A stretch of 5,954 nt of DNA, taken from positions 1-5,954 of the forward strand of contig JAOZRY010000220.1 of the NCBI GenBank assembly GCA_029939965.1. The letters are read 5' to 3'. Shown piece by piece: positions 1 through 5,910 of this stretch. Source of the stretch: Bacteroidales bacterium. Its GTDB lineage: Bacteria; Bacteroidota; Bacteroidia; Bacteroidales; 4484-276. The notes under the pieces were generated by a model. It was not told where the DNA came from. It saw only the letters and a program-made list of their open reading frames with translations, and ran no database searches. Within the stretch, counting starts at the first letter, position 1. Each line of letters opens with the position of its first letter. The translations under genes and the position numbers were made by a program.

Positions 1-155
1 GAATCATCATAGGCATCAAATAAGTTTTCAACATTATAAAACATAACCCGAAACGGACCGGATTTATCGGTAACACTTACCTGACCAACGATTTGTGGGA
101 GTGGAAATACAAATAGCAAACCGATAAATGCTGTAAAACGAATTGCTCGCATCAT
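1..155 (-). CDS. Secreted endonuclease/exonuclease/phosphatase-family protein, N-terminal fragment
   Basis: Reading the minus strand from ATG at 155-153 gives 51 full codons before the window edge cuts the gene. Residues 1 to about 24 look like a signal peptide: an Arg near the start, the hydrophobic stretch FTAFIGLLFVFPL, then a likely cleavage near IVGQ. The mature part reaches FRVMFYNVENLFD (residues 35-47). This matches the first strand and metal-binding Asn/Glu motif (YNVENLFD) that opens many Bacteroidota members of the EEP (DNase I-like) fold. Such proteins hydrolyse phosphodiester or phosphomonoester bonds using divalent metal; the substrate here is unknown. A second in-frame ATG follows directly at 152-150, so the start is uncertain by one codon. 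A TACTTTTG promoter element lies 26 bases upstream. The family call rests on the N-terminal motif alone because the catalytic core is outside the window. Confidence 0.8.
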   Translation of the reverse strand, partial: MMRAIRFTAFIGLLFVFPLPQIVGQVSVTDKSGPFRVMFYNVENLFDAYDD

Positions 156-181
156 TATAAAAGATATTGATTTGGTTTTGT

Positions 182-189
182 CAAAAGTA
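182..189 (-). promoter_or_regulatory. Putative Bacteroidota -7 element for the EEP gene
   Basis: On the minus strand this reads TACTTTTG, a perfect match to the Bacteroidota -7 consensus TAnnTTTG. It ends 26 bases before the ATG at 155, so transcription would begin near 175 with a leader of about 20 bases. I see no good -33 TTG/TTTG at the expected 19-21 base spacing, so the call rests on the -7 element and its position. Confidence 0.5.
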
Positions 190-285
190 TGTAAAATTAG
201 GGATAGAAAATTGGTGTTTTTTTTTCTAAACACTTTTTCATATCTACATTATTAAATATTTCTTTTCCATCCCAAACATTTATTC

Positions 286-293
286 TACATTTG
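286..293 (+). promoter_or_regulatory. Putative Bacteroidota -7 element for the five-helix membrane protein
   Basis: TACATTTG matches TAnnTTTG exactly and ends 25 bases before the ATG at 319. That is nearly the same spacing as for the EEP gene and the DUF2271 gene. Transcription would start near 300. The -33 position holds only a TTTT at 263-266, a partial match. Together with the element at 182-189 it makes 156-318 a divergent promoter region; apart from an AT-rich stem-loop (214-233) I see nothing else in it. Confidence 0.5.
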
Positions 294-318
294 GCACAAA
301 TAAAAAATACTATTTGAA

Positions 319-747
319 ATGGAAAAGTACTTATCTTATTCTGGAATTATTGCCATAGTTCTTGTAATTGTTGCCATTGCCATTATGATGATTCCCATAG
401 AGGGAGATGCCGGATTATTTTATACTCTTTCGGCTGTTATCACAGCTTTTGTGTTTACGCCACTATTTTTCGTAAACCACAAAAAAGTATATGATGCATA
501 TAAAGTTCCGTGTTACACTACGAGTGCTATCGTAACTTTTTTGTTGATGATTGGCAGCCTTTTGTCAGGTTTTACAGATATATTTGGAGAACCTAATTTT
601 TATTCAGGGGCATTTTTGGCTCTTTGTTATTTGATTTCACTCCTGCTTTTTAAACCACCGGCAAAGCAAACAGTAATTATTTCGGCTGTGGTAATATTAA
701 TGATAGGCGCATTGCTTGCTGAGCATATTCAGCACGGAACTATTTAG
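319..747 (+). CDS. Small integral membrane protein of unknown function, five predicted helices
   Basis: I do not recognise this 142-residue protein. It is strongly hydrophobic, with five likely membrane segments at about residues 8-27, 32-52, 66-85, 94-111 and 117-134. The longest hydrophilic loop (NHKKVYDAYKVPCY, about 53-66) is positively charged and joins helices 2 and 3, so it is probably cytoplasmic, which would put the N-terminus inside. A short acidic loop (FTDIFGEPN, about 85-93) joins helices 3 and 4. There is no signal peptide and no obvious catalytic motif. The ATG at 319 is the first start after a TACATTTG promoter element with normal spacing. The gene stands alone: divergent from the EEP gene and convergent with truB, whose stop is 38 bases away. 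That the frame is coding is well supported by its length, its promoter and the coherent helices. The function is open; a multi-helix transporter-like or stress-associated membrane protein would be a guess. Confidence 0.75.
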   Translation: MEKYLSYSGIIAIVLVIVAIAIMMIPIEGDAGLFYTLSAVITAFVFTPLFFVNHKKVYDAYKVPCYTTSAIVTFLLMIGSLLSGFTDIFGEPNFYSGAFLALCYLISLLLFKPPAKQTVIISAVVILMIGALLAEHIQHGTI

Positions 748-785
748 TGTGCGCCAGAAAACACTGGTATCATCGTTACAATCAA

Positions 786-1526
786 TTAGTTCAGGGGATT
801 CCTAATCAGTTTTGGGTTTTGTTTTAAAAGTTCCTTTAACTCTTTCATCTCCAATGCTTCTTCATTTTTATACTCGCCAATTGCAGTACGACATAACGAT
901 GATAAGTATGCACCACTTTTTAATGCTTTCCCAAAATCGTTGGCAAGCGATCGTATATATGTACCCTTACTACATTTTACTTTAAAGAACACCTCAGGCA
1001 TTTCAATTTTAATAATTTCAAATTCAAAAATATCCACAAGACGTTTACGCATTTTTACTTCCTTTTTCTTGCGGGCATATTCGTAAGCTTTCTTGCCGTT
1101 GATTTTTACAGCCGAAAAAATCGGTGGTTCCTGTTCAATTTTTCCGGTAAACAATTTAATGGTTTCTAAAATCAAATCATTGGTAATATGATCAGTGGGA
1201 TATGTTGCATCAGATTCAGTTTCCAGATCGAAACTCGGTGTGGTTTTTCCCAGATAAAAACTACCTGTGTACTCCTTTTCCTGTGCCTGATAATTATTAA
1301 TCTCTTTGGTTTTTTTGCCTGTACATACAATTACCAAACCGGTTGCCAAAGGGTCTAATGTTCCGGCGTGGCCTACTTTAATTTTTTTTATACCAAACTC
1401 ATCTCTGATAAAAATTCGTAAACTGTTGACAATGTCAAAAGAAGTCCAGTTGATTTCTTTATTAATCAGAATAACCTCTCCGGCAAGAAAATCGGGGTTT
1501 TCAGGAATTGCGTTTTTATGGATCAT
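786..1526 (-). CDS. truB: tRNA pseudouridine(55) synthase TruB
   Basis: TruB isomerises uridine 55 in the T-loop of tRNAs to pseudouridine and also acts as a tRNA folding chaperone in the cytoplasm. Using the start at 1526 the protein has 246 residues. It carries the family's catalytic motif GHAGTLDPLATG at 52-63, with the catalytic Asp at 58. The other TruB blocks are EPPIFSAVKINGKKAYEYAR (133-152) and CSKGTYIRSLANDFG (185-199). It is shorter than the 314-residue E. coli enzyme and ends soon after the catalytic domain, so it appears to lack a full C-terminal PUA-type domain, as is common in this phylum. An open frame continues 16 codons upstream to an ATG at 1574. I prefer 1526 because it overlaps the uppP stop as ATGA (1526-1523), a translational-coupling arrangement, and because the extra residues (MCNCWNYC...) are unlike TruB. 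It is the last gene of the cluster in the window. Confidence 0.96.
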   Translation of the reverse strand: MIHKNAIPENPDFLAGEVILINKEINWTSFDIVNSLRIFIRDEFGIKKIKVGHAGTLDPLATGLVIVCTGKKTKEINNYQAQEKEYTGSFYLGKTTPSFDLETESDATYPTDHITNDLILETIKLFTGKIEQEPPIFSAVKINGKKAYEYARKKKEVKMRKRLVDIFEFEIIKIEMPEVFFKVKCSKGTYIRSLANDFGKALKSGAYLSSLCRTAIGEYKNEEALEMKELKELLKQNPKLIRNPLN

Positions 1527-2320
1527 ACAACAAACAATGAGTATGAAATGGCAATAATTCCAACAATTGCACAATAGATTGCAAACCAGCTTAATTTGGC
1601 CTTTTTAACCAACGAAATCATCCATGTACAGGCCAATATTCCGGTAATAAATGCAGCAATAAAACCTACTGTAAGGGGTAATATCTGACCCGACTCAAAA
1701 GAAACTTCTCCTGACATTATATCTTTAGCCATAGCTCCGAGAATTAATGGAACTACCATAAGAAATGAGAATCTTGCAGCTTTGGAACGATCTATTTTTA
1801 ATAAAACACTAATGGAAATTGTAGCACCCGACCGTGAAATACCTGGCATAATAGCAATGGCTTGTGCAATACCAATTATCAAAGAATCCCAATAACCTAC
1901 ACTTTTTTGACTTGTTTTTGCTCTATCGGCCAGTAATAACAAAATGGCTGTGATAATGAGCATGCTGCCCACGAGAAGCAACTGACCGCCAAATAACGAC
2001 TCAATTTGTTCTTCAAGCAATACGCCTACAAGTGCTGCAGGAATCATCGAAATTACAATTTTCAGGGAAAATATGGTTTCATCATTCCACTTAAATTGAA
2101 ATAACCCTCTGAATATATCGGCCACATCTTTGCGAAAAACAACCAATGTACTAATAGCTGTTGCCGCATGAAGCACAACGGTTAAAAGCATACTCTCCTC
2201 GGGCAAACTTGTATCGCCCAAAATAAACTTTGCCATTTCTAGATGTCCGCTACTGCTAACCGGTAAGAATTCGGTTAACCCCTGAATAATTCCCAATAAA
2301 AGTGCTTCTATCCAATTCAT
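1523..2320 (-). CDS. uppP: Undecaprenyl-diphosphatase UppP (BacA)
   Basis: UppP is a polytopic inner-membrane phosphatase that converts undecaprenyl pyrophosphate to undecaprenyl phosphate. This recycles the lipid carrier for peptidoglycan and other surface polymers and gives some bacitracin resistance. The protein has 265 residues, normal for the family. The first signature, QGLTEFLPVSSSGHL (13-27), supplies Glu17 and His26, matching E. coli Glu21 and His30. The second, PGISRSGATI (159-168), supplies Ser162 and Arg163, matching Ser173 and Arg174. Gln13 stands where E. coli has Glu17, a substitution I recall as common in the family. Many hydrophobic helices fill the rest (for example 112-131, 186-197, 214-234, 244-264). 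The start lies 3 bases after the DUF3098 stop, and the stop overlaps the truB ATG as ATGA, so it is almost certainly co-transcribed with both. Confidence 0.97.
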   Translation of the reverse strand: MNWIEALLLGIIQGLTEFLPVSSSGHLEMAKFILGDTSLPEESMLLTVVLHAATAISTLVVFRKDVADIFRGLFQFKWNDETIFSLKIVISMIPAALVGVLLEEQIESLFGGQLLLVGSMLIITAILLLLADRAKTSQKSVGYWDSLIIGIAQAIAIMPGISRSGATISISVLLKIDRSKAARFSFLMVVPLILGAMAKDIMSGEVSFESGQILPLTVGFIAAFITGILACTWMISLVKKAKLSWFAIYCAIVGIIAISYSLFVV

Positions 2321-2323
2321 CTT

Positions 2324-2647
2324 TTAGTTTTGTTGGTTATCGGAACTTTTTGGTTTTTTCATGATCGAATAAATGCCGATCAGGTATCCAATCATTATGA
2401 GGATTGGTGATAAGGTAAGTCTCTGAAAATTGAACATACCATAGTTGAAAACATCCGGGTCATCGGAGCCCCCACCAATCATCAGTAAATAACCGACCAA
2501 CAAAAATGCAAGCCCAATCAACAACCATTTGTAGTTCTCTTTGTCGAAAGCATATTCTGAACGATCAGTTATTGCTTTGTTCGACTCTAAACCCGATATT
2601 TTTTTATCTGGTTTTGAATTTCTATTTTTTACTTTTTCGCGTTTCAT
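2324..2647 (-). CDS. DUF3098 family membrane protein
   Basis: This 107-residue protein has a basic, polar N-terminal tail (about 1-38) and two membrane helices (about 40-57 and 78-96). The joining segment has the pattern typical of DUF3098: GYLLMIGGGSDDPDVFN (52-68), FNFQRLTLSPILIMIGY (72-88), then YSIMKKPK (93-100). The family is Bacteroidota-specific as far as I know and has no established function. Its near-constant place between ftsX and uppP suggests a role in the cell envelope or division, but that is inference from context. It starts 29 bases after the ftsX stop codon and ends 3 bases before the uppP start. A TACTTTTG promoter-like element sits in the ftsX gap, so it may head its own transcript as well as being read from ftsX. 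Confidence 0.9.
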   Translation of the reverse strand: MKREKVKNRNSKPDKKISGLESNKAITDRSEYAFDKENYKWLLIGLAFLLVGYLLMIGGGSDDPDVFNYGMFNFQRLTLSPILIMIGYLIGIYSIMKKPKSSDNQQN

Positions 2648-2667
2648 AATTCAAAAAATATTTGAGG

Positions 2668-2675
2668 CAAAAGTA
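2668..2675 (-). promoter_or_regulatory. Putative internal -7 element between ftsX and DUF3098
   Basis: On the minus strand this reads TACTTTTG followed by CC, a perfect TAnnTTTG. It begins on the base after the ftsX stop codon and ends 20 bases before the DUF3098 ATG at 2647. Transcription would start near 2661. No convincing -33 element is visible; that position would fall inside the ftsX C-terminal codons. If used, it would let DUF3098-uppP-truB be expressed independently of ftsX. Confidence 0.45.
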
Positions 2676-3551
2676 TTAATATAAATCTTCTGATTTGGAT
2701 TTTAGATATTTTTTAACAGCAAAGTAATTTGAGAGCCATGTAAGCAGTACCCCAAAAGCAATAAGTAAAACTCCTATTATTGTTAGCACCAGGTGATCAT
2801 TCAAAACATCGAGCTCGGGTAATTTATGTTTTGTAATTATTAAAGTAACACCCAATAGTATGACGGAAATTATACCACCGATCAATCCCTGAAAAACTCC
2901 GCTTACAATAAATGGTTTTCGGATAAATTGCTGTGTAGCACCCACTAATAGCATACTTTTGATAAGCAGCCTTTTTGAATACAACGCCAAACGAATGGTA
3001 TTGTAAATGAGTATGATTGAAATAATTAGCAGTAAACCACTAAAAATAAGAATTCCTGTACTGATATTGGAAATGTTTTTATCGATGAGATCGATTAGTA
3101 ACTTTTGATATTCAACCTTTTGAACCATTTCATTTTGCATCAGTAGTGATTCGATATTCACCAGGCTGTCGCCAAAAGCATATTGCTCGTTTAAGAAAAC
3201 TTCGAGTGTAGATGGAAGTGGATTATAGCCGATAAATTCAACAAAATCCTCCCCAAGCTCACTTCTGAGTTTTTCGGCAGCCTCATTCTTCGAAATGAAT
3301 TTTGATGATTTCACAAAATTAAGTGTGTCTAATTGTAATTTGAACGAGTGTATTTCCGAATCAGGAACTTCATCTTTAATTACAATGGAAACCGCAATGT
3401 TTTCGCGAAACCAGGCAGATAGTTTATGTGTATGGAAAATCATTAACGCCACCAATCCCAGCATAAATAAAACCATGGTAATACTAAAAACGGATGTGCT
3501 ATATGCTGTCCGGTATCTTCGCTGGTTATATTTTTCGTCGAAAGTTTTCAT
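2676..3551 (-). CDS. ftsX: Cell division protein FtsX (permease-like subunit)
   Basis: FtsX is the membrane subunit of the FtsE-FtsX ABC-type complex. Together with the ATPase FtsE it transmits a signal across the inner membrane to activate peptidoglycan hydrolases during division. The 291-residue protein has the expected topology: a cytoplasmic N-terminus, helix 1 at about 20-40, and a large extracytoplasmic domain (about 41-164). Helices 2 to 4 follow at about 165-184, 222-240 and 254-275. The core FtsX signature NTIRLALYSKRLLIKSMLLV plus GATQQFIRKPF spans 184-214. The extracytoplasmic domain has the usual VSIVIKD opening (54-60) and PLPSTLEVFL (111-120). The ATG at 3551 is the first in the frame and is preceded by an A/T-rich leader. 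ftsE is not adjacent, which is usual in Bacteroidota, where ftsE is coded elsewhere. FtsX is the first gene of the minus-strand cluster and diverges from the DUF2271 gene. Confidence 0.95.
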   Translation of the reverse strand: MKTFDEKYNQRRYRTAYSTSVFSITMVLFMLGLVALMIFHTHKLSAWFRENIAVSIVIKDEVPDSEIHSFKLQLDTLNFVKSSKFISKNEAAEKLRSELGEDFVEFIGYNPLPSTLEVFLNEQYAFGDSLVNIESLLMQNEMVQKVEYQKLLIDLIDKNISNISTGILIFSGLLLIISIILIYNTIRLALYSKRLLIKSMLLVGATQQFIRKPFIVSGVFQGLIGGIISVILLGVTLIITKHKLPELDVLNDHLVLTIIGVLLIAFGVLLTWLSNYFAVKKYLKSKSEDLY

Positions 3552-3569
3552 ACAAATAAATAAATCAGA

Positions 3570-3577
3570 CTAAAGTA
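3570..3577 (-). promoter_or_regulatory. Possible -7 element for ftsX
   Basis: The minus strand reads TACTTTAG, one mismatch from TAnnTTTG, ending 18 bases before the ftsX ATG. No -33 TTTG is evident at the expected distance. It is the best candidate in the gap between ftsX and the divergent DUF2271 gene, but it is weak. Confidence 0.3.
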
Positions 3578-3646
3578 AAAAAAAAGCATTATTCATAAAT
3601 AAAAATTTTTTTATCCGATCCAAACACGAATACACATATTTAGTTA

Positions 3647-3679
3647 TTTGATTATTATAAATAATATTTCTTAGTTTTG
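3647..3679 (+). promoter_or_regulatory. Bacteroidota-type promoter for the DUF2271-PKD gene
   Basis: This is the best promoter in the window. TTTG at 3647-3650 fits the -33 element, a 21-base AT-rich spacer follows, and TAGTTTTG at 3672-3679 matches the -7 consensus TAnnTTTG exactly. The -7 element ends 26 bases before the ATG at 3706, so the transcript would start near 3686 with a leader of about 20 bases. The rest of the ftsX/DUF2271 divergent gap (3552-3646) is AT-rich, and I see no clear operator repeat in it. Confidence 0.65.
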
Positions 3680-3705
3680 ACCCCTAATTTTAAAAACCAT
3701 AAAAC

Positions 3706-4983
3706 ATGAAAAAACTAATTTTATTATCTTCACTTCTCATTGGCTTGTTTGCTTTAACTACTATTTTAACATCATTCTCACCAAAAGGAGAAAATACGAA
3801 TCGCGATAATACACCAGGTACAGTTACATTTTCGGTTTCCACACAATCAGAGGGTGGTGGATATGCTCCAAAACATGTGTTAGCCATTTGGGTTGAAAAA
3901 GACGGCGTATTTGTAAAAACCCGCAAAGCCATGGCCAATCAGCGTAAGCAATACCTCTATACCTGGAGAGCAGCATCGAACTATAATGTGGTTGATGCCA
4001 TTACCGGTTCTACAATAAATTCGCACCAATCGCATACCATTGAGTGGGATTGTACCGATTTGGATGGTAACGTTGTTCCCGACGGAAACTACACAATGCT
4101 TATCGAGTTTACCGAAAAACATGCACAAGGGCCTTTATTTAGTATAGATTTTGAAAAAGGTGCTGAAGCCATAAACATCACCCCACCAAACGAACCTCAT
4201 TTTATAAATATGGAATTTTCGTATGAGCCTGGAGTGGTTTTAACCGCTGACTTTACATCTGATATTCAAGAGGCATGTGTAACTGAAACCATTGTGTTTA
4301 CTGATAATTCGACTGGAGCAACCACCTGGCAATGGAATTTTGGCGATAATGCCAATCCAGCCTCAGCTTCCACACAAGGTCCGCACGAGGTAATGTACAA
4401 CTCAGCAGGTAGCAAAACTGTTTCACTTACCATCGATCAGGGCATAACACAAACTAAAACAGATTACATTACAATTACACCCAATGCAATTGCAGGTTAC
4501 ACTTATATCCAGGAAAACAACACTATTACTTTTACAAACACATCGCAAAATGCGGTTTCTTACCAATGGGACTTTGACGATGGAAATACGAGTACCGAAG
4601 AAAATCCGGTACACGAGTTTGAGGAAAATGGAAGTTATGATGTAACCCTATCAGCAGTAAGCGAGACGTGTGGTAACGACCTGTACACAGAAACAATATT
4701 AATTAATACGATTGGCATATCTGATTTGGAAACTATTACAGGTATTGAGGTTTATCCAAATCCAGGCAATGGAATTTTTAACATTACACCTTTGCAGAAT
4801 CTTACTAATGCCAATGTTAAAATATTCGATGTTCAGGGCAAAATTGTTTTCTGCAATCAGTATGAATTTATTAGTTCGGGAACAATTGTTACAGGTGGTA
4901 ACGATCAGTTACAACCGGGAATGTATTTCCTGAATGCAGTATCTGATGAGGGTAAATGGCAGAAAAAACTGTTGGTGAAGTAA
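3706..4983 (+). CDS. Exported DUF2271 - PKD - PKD protein with type IX secretion sorting domain
   Basis: The 425-residue protein has an ordered multidomain layout. Residues 1 to about 24 form a signal peptide (MKK then a long hydrophobic core). Residues about 37-165 fit DUF2271: APKHVLAIWVEKDGVFVKT (54-72), YLYTWRAAS (83-91), DAITGSTINSH (97-107) and WDCTDLDGNVVPDGNY (114-129), the last resembling the FlgD-type Ig turn. Two PKD beta-sandwich domains follow at about 180-258 and 262-335, with core motifs WQWNFGD (208-214) and YQWDFDDG (286-293). Residues about 346-425 are a type A T9SS sorting domain: VYPNPGNGIFNI (349-360), VKIFDVQGKIV (371-381), LQPGMYFL (402-409) and a KKLLVK end. It should be exported by Sec, moved across the outer membrane by T9SS, and released or anchored after the C-terminal domain is removed. 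DUF2271 proteins often sit near PepSY membrane proteins and ApbE flavin transferases; none is visible here. No catalytic residues are recognisable. It has its own promoter and terminator, so it is probably monocistronic. Confidence 0.9.
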   Translation: MKKLILLSSLLIGLFALTTILTSFSPKGENTNRDNTPGTVTFSVSTQSEGGGYAPKHVLAIWVEKDGVFVKTRKAMANQRKQYLYTWRAASNYNVVDAITGSTINSHQSHTIEWDCTDLDGNVVPDGNYTMLIEFTEKHAQGPLFSIDFEKGAEAINITPPNEPHFINMEFSYEPGVVLTADFTSDIQEACVTETIVFTDNSTGATTWQWNFGDNANPASASTQGPHEVMYNSAGSKTVSLTIDQGITQTKTDYITITPNAIAGYTYIQENNTITFTNTSQNAVSYQWDFDDGNTSTEENPVHEFEENGSYDVTLSAVSETCGNDLYTETILINTIGISDLETITGIEVYPNPGNGIFNITPLQNLTNANVKIFDVQGKIVFCNQYEFISSGTIVTGGNDQLQPGMYFLNAVSDEGKWQKKLLVK

Positions 4984-5097
4984 TACCTTAAATCCGCAAG
5001 AGTATTTCTACTTCAAAGCCTAACCCGGATTCAATTTATGATTTATGATTGAAACCACAAAGCGGGAAATTGACAACAAAATATTTAAACAAGTTAG

Positions 5098-5128
5098 AAA
5101 AGCCCACAATTTTGATGGGCTTTTTTTT
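5098..5128 (+). terminator. Rho-independent terminator of the DUF2271-PKD gene
   Basis: A perfect 9-base-pair stem pairs AAAAGCCCA (5098-5106) with TGGGCTTTT (5116-5124) around a 9-base loop. The T-run continues unbroken to 5128, giving eight T in a row from 5121. It lies about 115 bases after the stop codon at 4983. The rest of the 4984-5160 gap holds only a weak 6-base inverted repeat (AATCCG at 4991-4996 with CGGATT at 5026-5031) and two tandem copies of ATTTATG (5034-5047). It separates the DUF2271 gene from the beta-barrel gene, unless there is read-through. Confidence 0.85.
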
Positions 5129-5155
5129 GCAAAAATCCAATAATATCATAAGCAT

Positions 5156-5163
5156 TAAATTTG
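5156..5163 (+). promoter_or_regulatory. TAnnTTTG-like motif overlapping the beta-barrel start codon
   Basis: TAAATTTG matches the Bacteroidota -7 consensus exactly, but its last three bases are the TTG used as start codon of the beta-barrel gene. A transcript from it would start near 5170, after that TTG. The nearest upstream TTTG (5126-5129, in the terminator T-run) gives a 26-base spacer, longer than usual. It is either chance in AT-rich DNA or a sign that the true start is downstream. Confidence 0.25.
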
Positions 5164-5865
5164 ATAAAAACCAGCCAATTCAAAAATGTATTAATTATAA
5201 TTCTGATTTTATCAGGCATAGATTTATTATCTGTAGCTCAGGAAAATAAATCATTTATTGGCCTACAATCAGGCATTTCCATTCCCATAGGCGGGTATCG
5301 GGAGCAAAATCTTGGTGATGGTAGCTTTGCCTTATCTGGTTTTACGGTAGCCATTGAAGGAGCTTGGTTTTTTTCGAATAACTTTGGCGCAGGAATGTCA
5401 GCATCTCTTAATATGCACCCTGTGGAAGTGTCTTCACTTGGTCGGGCACGGATGAATGCTGATCCGTTTTTAAGTAATATAATCATCCGTTCGGAACCAT
5501 ACCGGATAATCACCATTATGCCTGGCATTTTTGCCCAAAAGGATATTGGAGTTAATTGGGCCGTTTCAGCAAAGTTTCTGGCCGGACTACTTTATGGACG
5601 CACACCGTATCAACTCTACAAACCTGATTATTATTTATTACCCAACACCTGGCAGGAAATTACTGCAGCTCATAACATGAAATTCTCCTGGCAGGCGGGT
5701 CTTGGAATAATCTATCATATTTCACCGTGCATCGGACTTACCCTGAATGGAGATGTATTGTACGACAAACTAAAATTTACTTTCCAAACTTCGACAGGAA
5801 CACGTGTAGATGAAAAAACAATTGCGATGATAAATTTAGCACTAGGATTCAGGATTAGGTTGTAA
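5161..5865 (+). CDS. Outer membrane beta-barrel protein
   Basis: From TTG at 5161 the product has 234 residues. Residues 1 to about 26 look like a signal peptide: Lys3 and Lys8, the core NVLIIILILSGIDLL, and a likely cut after SVA before QEN. The mature part opens with FIGLQSGISIPIGGY (32-46), the usual first strand of Bacteroidota outer-membrane beta-barrel proteins. It continues with alternating amphipathic strands at about 61-71, 75-84, 115-125, 132-144, 173-186, 190-203 and 222-234. The chain ends in LALGFRIRL, a plausible closing strand. The mature size suits a small barrel of about 8-10 strands; no transport or enzymatic role can be read from it. An in-frame TAA at 5149-5151 bars an earlier start, and no ATG, GTG or other TTG lies within the signal peptide region, so TTG 5161 is the only standard choice. 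The gene follows a strong terminator and lacks a convincing promoter, so its expression is unclear. Confidence 0.8.
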   Translation: MIKTSQFKNVLIIILILSGIDLLSVAQENKSFIGLQSGISIPIGGYREQNLGDGSFALSGFTVAIEGAWFFSNNFGAGMSASLNMHPVEVSSLGRARMNADPFLSNIIIRSEPYRIITIMPGIFAQKDIGVNWAVSAKFLAGLLYGRTPYQLYKPDYYLLPNTWQEITAAHNMKFSWQAGLGIIYHISPCIGLTLNGDVLYDKLKFTFQTSTGTRVDEKTIAMINLALGFRIRL

Positions 5866-5910
5866 AGCACAATTTTATGGTTCTACTGCGAATTTAGTGG
5901 GAAACACAAA

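Noticed and set aside
214..238. Stem-loop GTGTTT (214-219) / AAACAC (228-233) followed by TTTTT, terminator-like on the plus strand.
   Set aside because: The stem is only 6 base pairs and AT-rich, and no plus-strand gene ends before it; it lies in a divergent promoter region. Chance in AT-rich DNA is more likely than a small RNA terminator.
746..767. Overlapping short inverted repeats (AGTGT/ACACT and CCAG/CTGG) in the 38-base convergent gap between the five-helix gene and truB.
   Set aside because: The stems are 4-5 base pairs, mutually exclusive, and lack a T-run on either strand, so they do not support a terminator call.
1527..1574. Upstream extension of truB to an ATG at 1574.
   Set aside because: It would overlap uppP by 52 bases and add a Cys-rich, non-TruB N-terminus; the ATGA-overlap start at 1526 is better.
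3690..4128. Minus-strand open frames opposite the DUF2271 region.
   Set aside because: They are antisense shadows of a strongly supported multidomain gene, with no domain content of their own.
5049..5249. A 66-codon plus-strand open frame across the terminator and the beginning of the beta-barrel gene.
   Set aside because: It runs through the terminator hairpin and overlaps the beta-barrel signal peptide in another frame; its composition is not protein-like and there is no promoter.
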